Part shown: positions 1-4,197 of the stretch, in pieces
How the letters are laid out: each line of letters opens with the position of its first letter
Position numbering within the stretch: the stretch's first letter is position 1
DNA from: CAYYBZ01 sp964470285 [NCBI: uncultured Oligoflexia bacterium]
GTDB lineage: Bacteria; Bdellovibrionota_G; CAYYBZ01
Length of the DNA: 8,243 nt
Assembly: GCA_964470285.1 (NCBI GenBank)
Contig: CAYYBZ010000071.1
Coordinates: forward strand, 1 to 8,243
Direction: 5' to 3'
The notes under the pieces: generated by a model
What the model saw: only the letters and a program-made list of their open reading frames with translations
What the model was told of the DNA's origin: nothing
Database searches by the model: none
Translations under genes and position numbers: made by a program

Positions 1-1
1 C

Positions 2-94
2 TACACGGCGCCCGAGATCGCCTATGTCGGCAAGAACGAGGAGCAGCTGAAGGAGCTAATCAGGGTTTTTTTCACAGCTCGGGAGGAAAGGTAA
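2..94 (+). CDS. Fragment of dihydrolipoamide dehydrogenase (E3) frame, broken after about 18 codons
   Basis: Frame 2 opens at the window edge and reads YTAPEIAYVGKNEEQLKE. This resembles the start of the C-terminal dimerisation domain of dihydrolipoamide dehydrogenase, the FAD/NAD(P)-disulfide oxidoreductase that reoxidises lipoamide in 2-oxoacid dehydrogenase complexes (family pattern YTxPExAxVGxxEEQLKE). Similarity stops at about base 55-58. The frame then reads unrelated residues (LIRVFFTAREER) to a TAA at 92-94. The first 57 bases hold 35 G/C (61%), against 26 of 60 (43%) in the next stretch. The fragment therefore looks foreign to its surroundings: a chimeric join, or a true 3' truncation of a gene lying further left. 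The match is short and from memory, so the family call is moderate. Confidence 0.5.
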   Translation, partial: YTAPEIAYVGKNEEQLKELIRVFFTAREER

Positions 95-237
95 TCAAAA
101 CGGGGATAAGTTTCGGTTCGGCTCTGGCCATGGTGATTTCATATGCTGCCAATAAATCGATTTTATGGGCCATTGTGCACGGCTTCCTTTCATGGATTTA
201 TGTAATATACGCTGCTTTTTTAAAGGTAAAAGGGTAA
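94..237 (+). CDS. Small (47 aa) hydrophobic membrane protein with an apparent ATC start
   Basis: The frame reads xKTGISFGSALAMVISYAAN, continues KSILWAIVHGFLSWIYVIYA and ends AFLKVKG before TAA. It holds a long hydrophobic stretch with one basic residue in the middle (K24) and a basic C-terminus, so it probably crosses or hairpins in the inner membrane. I recall similar short uncharacterised bacterial proteins with a SALAMVISY...NKSI.WAI.HG...W.YVIY pattern but know no function for them. A strong GGAGG (82-86) sits 7 nt before ATC (94-96), exactly where an ATG would be expected. ATC is rarely used as a start, so this may be a mutated ATG, a sequence error or a real non-canonical start. The next in-frame ATG (130-132) would remove the first 12 residues and has no good ribosome site. 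The frame is open leftward to base 1, but there it overlaps the foreign-looking fragment. Confidence 0.6.
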   Translation: MKTGISFGSALAMVISYAANKSILWAIVHGFLSWIYVIYAAFLKVKG

Positions 238-286
238 ATTCAAAAATACTCTGTGTAACAGTTTGTATTTATTTGCTTTTTATGGC

Positions 287-315
287 TTGAATAAAAAGAC
301 TTCATGTGATACGTT
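287..315 (+). promoter_or_regulatory. Candidate sigma70-like promoter for the secreted orphan gene
   Basis: TTGAAT (287-292) and TACGTT (310-315) are 17 nt apart, and a TGn extended -10 (TGA) directly precedes the -10. Predicted transcription would begin near 322 and give a short leader of about 20 nt. Seven of 12 consensus bases match, so this is only a plausible candidate. Confidence 0.3.
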
Positions 316-343
316 GAGTCATATTATGTTTTTAGGAGGACTT

Positions 344-871
344 ATGAAAAAACTAGGTTTTACATTAACTCTCATAGCTGTATTTGTTCTTTTCTCTGCC
401 CGATTATTAGCAGATAGTCCGGCCGGTCATCGCGGCGGTGATATTTGGCCTGAAGGATCTTTTGTTTTTGAATCACAAGAAAATAAATCATTCGTTTTAT
501 ATCAGCTCGACTACGATGAAAGTTTTTCTTTAAATATGTTGAAATCTGAAATGATAGATCTGATAAAGGCTCATTCTGATGAAATTGAGTGCCCTGATTC
601 ATCCTCATATATTTCAACGGTTTGCTATGATGCACCTTTTTACATGGGCATTAGTAATGGAAGCAGCAAAGTGTTTGAGCTGGAAGATAAATGCTACAGG
701 ACAACATGGTCTTTATTGTCGGATACATTGTTGCCGCTGTTTAATGCTCTTATTGAAGAAAGTAAAGATAAAAAAGCGCAGCAAGAAAAAGGCAAAGAAA
801 AAGAAACAAAGGACTCAAGAATTGAAAAGCGTCAGGCAGGCGGCGGTTTTTCTCAGCCGATGAAACGATAA
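344..871 (+). CDS. Secreted protein of unknown function with a Lys/Glu-rich tail (175 aa)
   Basis: I recognise no family. The start at 344 is chosen because AGGAGG (334-339) lies 4 nt upstream and a signal peptide begins there; the frame is open further back to an ATG at 263, but that N-terminus has no export signal. Residues 1-23 are a classical signal peptide (MKK, then a hydrophobic core) with likely cleavage after LLA23. The mature part has three cysteines (C83, C94, C117), so one disulfide and one free thiol are possible in the periplasm. Residues 139-163 are dominated by Lys, Glu and Gln and are probably helical or disordered, followed by a Gly-rich end (AGGGFSQPMKR). It stands alone between a weak candidate promoter and a strong terminator, so it is probably monocistronic. 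Expression is likely from its start and context; the role is unknown. Confidence 0.8.
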   Translation: MKKLGFTLTLIAVFVLFSARLLADSPAGHRGGDIWPEGSFVFESQENKSFVLYQLDYDESFSLNMLKSEMIDLIKAHSDEIECPDSSSYISTVCYDAPFYMGISNGSSKVFELEDKCYRTTWSLLSDTLLPLFNALIEESKDKKAQQEKGKEKETKDSRIEKRQAGGGFSQPMKR

Positions 872-894
872 TAAACTTAACTTTTAACTTAATT

Positions 895-932
895 AATCCG
901 TACATTGATGTCATTCAATGTGCGGATTTTTT
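895..932 (+). terminator. Rho-independent terminator between convergent genes
   Basis: A 14-bp stem (895-908 with 915-928) containing one G-U pair closes a 6-nt loop and runs into six T residues (927-932). It ends the plus-strand orphan gene 23 nt after its stop codon. Read on the minus strand, the hairpin is followed by an interrupted T/A stretch (AATTAATTAAG), so it may also partly stop transcription from the C11 peptidase gene, which ends at 973. Confidence 0.88.
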
Positions 933-972
933 CTTCATAAACGTTTTCTAAGAGTCGTTTAAAATTTGACCG

Positions 973-2259
973 TTAATCAATCCCTGCAAACATGCTAAAA
1001 GTTTTAACGTCATAAAAATCGCTTAAGAAATCCACCCAGAAAGTATTCTGGGAGAAGTTTACGCTTTGAAAATCGTCAAGATATGTTTTAAAACCGTCTG
1101 CATTGTCAGGGAACCATACTGAAAGCCCGTTGGCAGCGGAGAACTCATTTCCCTTTTTAACAGATTTGACTACCATTTTTTCAAGCTGTTCGTCCATTTC
1201 AATTAGATAGGAATATATTTCGTCCCGTGAATCGAATTTGCTTTTTAATTTTTTAATTAAATCCTTTAGATCTTTATAATTTTTGTATTTTCCGTCAGAT
1301 GTGTATGCATTGTGGCCGAAATGCTGAGTATCGGCCAGGGCATTTGAAAGTTTTGTTTTAACTGTTTGTCCGGATGAACTCATCATCGAACTTAATACTA
1401 CAAGAGAATCGTTAAGTGTTTCTATAAACGGATTTAGCTTTGATGCGTCTATCAATGACAGGGTTACAATATCATTTCCCTGCGAACCGTAAGAATAGGA
1501 TTCCACAAAAGAATCTAAAAGTTTTATCCCGGCCTGTTTGGGTGTCATTTCAGGATTATATGAAAGAGCTGATAAAAAATCATTGTAGGGCCAGCCGTTT
1601 CCGGGTTCTACTGCCTGTGATCCTACTATGTAGTCTACCGAATCCTTAAGCTCATAATTTACGCCGAGCATGGCCATTAGACAGGCATCGGAGCCGTACA
1701 AATCAATCTTTCTTCCCAGATAGTCACTGGCAGCCCTTATTGCCAGGCCGAGCTGTGTCGTATCAATGAAATTGCCGCTTGATTCATCGAATGAAATTGC
1801 CTTAGGAACGTTTACATGATTTATTGAATCTGATTTTAAAGTCCCCGAGCCGTGATTCCATACAACTGCGAAGTATTTTTTTGCAGGGAACATATCCGTT
1901 CCCCATTTTAAAAATTCTTCAAGTTCAAAAAAGTCACCCATGTCTACTTCGCCCTGTTTTGATTCAAGATTATCCACAGGAATAGAGCTTCCTTTGTGAA
2001 CCAGATATCTCCTGGTATCGCCGTTTTCTGTCCCGTCAAACTGAACTACAATTTTCATCTTATCGCTGGAACCTACATCCTCCATTTCCTTAAGATCTCC
2101 GAGACCTGCATGATACAGATTGTTATCGGCGTTTAAGTAAACCAGAATCGTCCATTCCGGCTGGTTTTCAACCGAATACTTAAGGTTTACGTTTGCAAAA
2201 ACGTTTATGGCGAGTATTAAAATCGAGAATAAAAATAAAAATACTACATATTTTTTCAT
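973..2259 (-). CDS. Secreted clostripain-type cysteine peptidase (family C11, clan CD), 428 aa
   Basis: This is a peptidase of the clostripain family, caspase-fold endopeptidases that typically cut after Arg or Lys. Residues 1-22 form a signal peptide (cleavage after VFA22), so it acts outside the cytoplasm. Family landmarks appear in order: WTILVYLNADNNL (36-48), WNHGSG (134-139) with catalytic His136, GSDACLM (189-195) with nucleophile Cys193, and VGSQAVEPGNGWPY (212-225). Asp191, two residues before Cys193, matches the S1 Asp described for PmC11 and supports basic P1 specificity. The roughly 55-residue stretch between His136 and Cys193 is where family members are often self-processed, but I cannot place a site. 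The ATG at 2259 is preferred over the GTG at 2268, because AAGGAG lies 8 nt before the ATG and runs directly into the GTG. It lies 148 nt after the zinc-ribbon gene on the same strand. Confidence 0.92.
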   Translation of the reverse strand: MKKYVVFLFLFSILILAINVFANVNLKYSVENQPEWTILVYLNADNNLYHAGLGDLKEMEDVGSSDKMKIVVQFDGTENGDTRRYLVHKGSSIPVDNLESKQGEVDMGDFFELEEFLKWGTDMFPAKKYFAVVWNHGSGTLKSDSINHVNVPKAISFDESSGNFIDTTQLGLAIRAASDYLGRKIDLYGSDACLMAMLGVNYELKDSVDYIVGSQAVEPGNGWPYNDFLSALSYNPEMTPKQAGIKLLDSFVESYSYGSQGNDIVTLSLIDASKLNPFIETLNDSLVVLSSMMSSSGQTVKTKLSNALADTQHFGHNAYTSDGKYKNYKDLKDLIKKLKSKFDSRDEIYSYLIEMDEQLEKMVVKSVKKGNEFSAANGLSVWFPDNADGFKTYLDDFQSVNFSQNTFWVDFLSDFYDVKTFSMFAGID

Positions 2260-2407
2260 ACGTTCCACTCCTTGCGCCTATAAATAGAGCAATATATGTG
2301 CCATATGAAAAACATGTAAAAACAATATCTTAAGTGAGCCAGATGAGTACAAATGGTCCCATTTTGGCCCCTATAATAAGGACAATAAGGACAATATGCA
2401 CCACTTT
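2260..2407. other. Intergenic region with a 9-bp tandem repeat and a short inverted repeat
   Basis: This gap lies between the zinc-ribbon gene and the peptidase gene, both on the minus strand. It holds AAGGACAAT twice in tandem (2378-2386, 2387-2395), directly next to a TATAATA-like stretch (2372-2379), and an inverted repeat AAATGG-TC-CCATTT (2351-2364). No hairpin with a T-tract is visible, so transcription could run from the upstream gene into the peptidase. No convincing -35/-10 pair reading toward the peptidase was found. A 61-codon minus-strand frame across the gap looks spurious, because it overlaps both genes and lacks a ribosome site. Confidence 0.4.
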
Positions 2408-2983
2408 TTAAGGGATGGAACGGAAGGCGTGATAGGCGCATTCTATAAAAAGATCTTTTATCTCTTCTTCGCTCAGGCCCTTTACCTTGCTTAAAACAGG
2501 TTTAAATTCTTTTTCGAAAGGAGGAAATTCGTCCTCTTTCGTTATCTCTTTATGTTTTATTTTGCCCGGTTTAATAGGTTCTTCAACTTCAGGGATTGAT
2601 ATTTCCTCTTCAAAGACGTCAGGCAGTCTGCCTTTCTTGTAAAGTGTTAATCTCTCTTCCTGTATCTTCGTGAGCTCATTATGATCGAGCCAAATACCGC
2701 TGCACTGTGCGCACATATCGATCATCACCGAAGTATGCGGGTAGGGGAATGTGTAAAGAGGAATAGTGCATTTCGGGCACTTGAATTTCTGTCTGATTGA
2801 ATCTCTTGAAACCTTAAGGTCTTTTTTTGCAAGCGTAAAAATCTCTTCGAGTTCTTCGGATTCAAACCATATACCCCTGCATTTTTTACAGCAGTCGACC
2901 TTTACCATATGAATTGTGGAAATAGTAATAAGCTTTCGCCCCCTGCATTTGGGGCAGTTCATTTTAGTTACCCTTAGAGACAT
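2408..2983 (-). CDS. Double zf-TFIIB zinc-ribbon protein (191 aa), cytoplasmic, function unknown
   Basis: Two zinc-ribbon modules of the bacterial zf-TFIIB type are visible. The first uses C10, C13, C32 and C35 (MNCPKCRG ... CKKCRGIWF); the second uses C69, C72, C91 and C94 (FKCPKC ... CAQCSGIWLD). Each ends in the hallmark CxxCxGIW[FL][DE]xxEL. The rest (112-191) is charged, rich in Glu, Lys and Pro, with no recognised domain. There is no signal peptide or membrane segment. Proteins of this kind bind zinc and are assumed to bind nucleic acid or protein, but no precise role is known. The ATG at 2983 has GAGG 5 nt upstream (2989-2992). The start lies 16 nt downstream of the lipoprotein stop, so the two genes are probably co-transcribed, although a cytoplasmic zinc ribbon next to a lipoprotein makes no obvious functional pair. 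Confidence 0.85.
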   Translation of the reverse strand: MSLRVTKMNCPKCRGRKLITISTIHMVKVDCCKKCRGIWFESEELEEIFTLAKKDLKVSRDSIRQKFKCPKCTIPLYTFPYPHTSVMIDMCAQCSGIWLDHNELTKIQEERLTLYKKGRLPDVFEEEISIPEVEEPIKPGKIKHKEITKEDEFPPFEKEFKPVLSKVKGLSEEEIKDLFIECAYHAFRSIP

Positions 2984-2999
2984 TAAAACCTCAAAGAAT

Positions 3000-3794
3000 C
3001 TAATTCAGATCGACAAGCACGCTAGTATCATCAACCCCCACAGTAAAAGTTTCTCCAGCGGCGTTAGAGATTACATTACCGTCAACTATGGCGGTTGCGA
3101 AGCATTCATAGAGCCCGCCTTTGGTAAGGGAACCTCCGGGAATTACGAAAAATCCGGATTCATCCGATAACCCCGAGATTATAGGGTTGAAATCATTTGT
3201 GGGTGTTACATACTTTTGAGGCAGGGCCGCCCCCAGCACATCAAAATCGCCCTGCGAACGGTATATGCAATTAACTTCGGCTCCCGCCAGGGGTGCGAGA
3301 TTATATTCTGTAGTTATCGTATAAGTGTAGTCAATGCCTTGCGGAAAAAGTCTTAAATTTCTGTAGTAAGCCGGTTCGCCGATAATATTTTCCGAATCGT
3401 TTATGTCGGATATACCCTCTACCATTATTGTTCCTGCAAATGAATGATAGCCTTCCATCTTTGCGAAAACGGGTAATTCAACGTTAGTGGGCAGTTTTTT
3501 TATTACAAAACAGCCGTTCAATGAGAGACCGTTATTTGAGTTCTCGTCTCCGCCGTCGCAATGATCCGCTATCCTGATTTTCCCTTCTACGACAGTCCAT
3601 ATCTGATTAGCTGAATTTCCATCTCTGTCATTATTATTTTCACCGAAAAAATTAAGCTTTGCGCCTGTTCTTCCGTCAACCGCGTATCCGTACCATACCC
3701 CGTTTGATCCGGTTTTATTCTCGGTTAAACCGAAATTGCCGCACCCAAGTGCCGCGAATGATAAAAAGATACAAATAGATATGGCGGTTTTCAT
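3000..3794 (-). CDS. Lipoprotein with two carboxypeptidase-regulatory-like beta domains (264 aa)
   Basis: Residues 1-18 are a lipoprotein signal peptide (MKTAISICIFLSFAALGC) with Cys18 as the lipidated residue; the lipobox AALG-C is slightly atypical. The residue after Cys is Gly, so in a Gram-negative it would not carry an Asp inner-membrane retention signal. Two stretches resemble the carboxypeptidase regulatory-like fold. In the first, GYAVDGRTGAKL (36-47) leads to GCFVIKKLPTNVELPVFAKM (94-113) and EGYHSFAG. In the second, AGAEVNCIYRS (170-180) leads to SDESGFFVIPGG (210-221). Four further cysteines (C79, C95, C176, C231) could form disulfides. No catalytic motif is seen, so it is more likely a structural or binding lipoprotein. 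AAAGGAG lies 6 nt before the ATG. It appears to be the first gene of the minus-strand unit that continues into the zinc-ribbon gene. Confidence 0.78.
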   Translation of the reverse strand: MKTAISICIFLSFAALGCGNFGLTENKTGSNGVWYGYAVDGRTGAKLNFFGENNNDRDGNSANQIWTVVEGKIRIADHCDGGDENSNNGLSLNGCFVIKKLPTNVELPVFAKMEGYHSFAGTIMVEGISDINDSENIIGEPAYYRNLRLFPQGIDYTYTITTEYNLAPLAGAEVNCIYRSQGDFDVLGAALPQKYVTPTNDFNPIISGLSDESGFFVIPGGSLTKGGLYECFATAIVDGNVISNAAGETFTVGVDDTSVLVDLN

Positions 3795-3922
3795 AATTGT
3801 CTCCTTTCGCTCAATTTCATTTCTGTATGAGATAAAATTATCTTACGGTTACTTATTAAGCAAGAAATTATATATTCATAATTGTTCTGTGTGCTAAAAT
3901 TCCATAAATAAAGGTGATGATT
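3795..3922. promoter_or_regulatory. Divergent promoter region between the lipoprotein and the symporter remnant
   Basis: The two flanking genes diverge from this very AT-rich gap, so both starts probably lie here. Reading right, TTATTA (3853-3858) and CATAAT (3877-3882) are 18 nt apart (8 of 12 consensus bases), giving a leader of about 34 nt. Reading left, TTGCTT (complement of 3858-3863) and TAATTT (complement of 3835-3840) are 17 nt apart but match poorly. The -35 candidates overlap at 3858. A GATAA-AA-TTATC inverted repeat (3831-3842) covers the leftward -10. The region is well supported as regulatory by position, but the boxes are weak. Confidence 0.35.
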
Positions 3923-4144
3923 ATGAAAAAGATATTTAGAAAGTACCTTAACACGCCGCTTATTATAAAAATGTTTGCAGGCTTCTTCATGGGGTCTCTT
4001 ACCGGGAATCAGGTGGCGGTTATTGTTGCCCTGGCTTTGGGTGTTAATCCGATACTCGATATGTTTGAAACCATGAATAACGTTACAGGAGATATTGTCT
4101 GTACTCATGTCGTTGCAACCAACGAGAAATTAACCGAAGAATAA
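3923..4144 (+). pseudogene. DAACS/SDF sodium:dicarboxylate symporter reduced to its two ends by an in-frame internal deletion (73 aa)
   Basis: Residues 1-28 (MKKIFRKYLNTPLIIKMFAG, then FFMGSLTG) look like the N-terminus and first membrane helix of the sodium:dicarboxylate/amino-acid symporter family. Residues 29-73 (NQVAVIVALALGVNPILDMF, ETMNNVTGDIVCT, then VVATNEKLTEE) look like its extreme C-terminus, including the helix 8 signature ILDMxxTxxNVTGD. Normal members have about 400-430 residues, so some 330-350 codons are missing and the join falls near 4006/4007 without losing frame. The central helices, both re-entrant hairpins and the NMDGT motif are absent, so transport is not possible. Mapped from memory on GltPh, D46 and N53 are kept, but the position of Arg397, which binds the acidic side chain, is Glu49; the parent may not have carried dicarboxylates. 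The ATG at 3923 follows AAGGTGAT (3911-3918), and a strong terminator follows the stop. Confidence 0.8.
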
Positions 4145-4145
4145 A

Positions 4146-4177
4146 AAAAGGCGATCACTTTAAAGTGATCGCCTTTT
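4146..4177. terminator. Bidirectional rho-independent terminator (32-bp perfect inverted repeat)
   Basis: AAAAGGCGATCACTTT and its exact complement AAAGTGATCGCCTTTT lie back to back. They form a stem with a GC-rich base, an A-run on the left (4143-4149) and a T-run on the right (4174-4177), so each strand has a U-tract after the hairpin. It begins 2 nt after the symporter remnant's stop codon and lies 21 nt beyond the 3' end of the convergent BACON lipoprotein gene, serving both. Confidence 0.93.
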
Positions 4178-4197
4178 CTGTACGTTTTCATTCAGAA

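Noticed and set aside
372-863. Frames on both strands overlapping the secreted orphan (372-635 minus, 579-863 plus)
   Set aside because: They are shadows of a gene with a clear ribosome site, signal peptide and terminator; the basic 3' end of the 579 frame just reflects the AAG/AAA-rich tail.
2256-2441. Minus-strand 61-codon frame with a CPYCPYY stretch
   Set aside because: It overlaps the ends of both neighbouring genes, has no ribosome site, and its cysteines come from the AAGGACAAT repeat read in frame.
3791-4108. Minus-strand frame opposite the symporter remnant
   Set aside because: It runs across the divergent promoter region and into the lipoprotein start, with no ribosome site and no domain.
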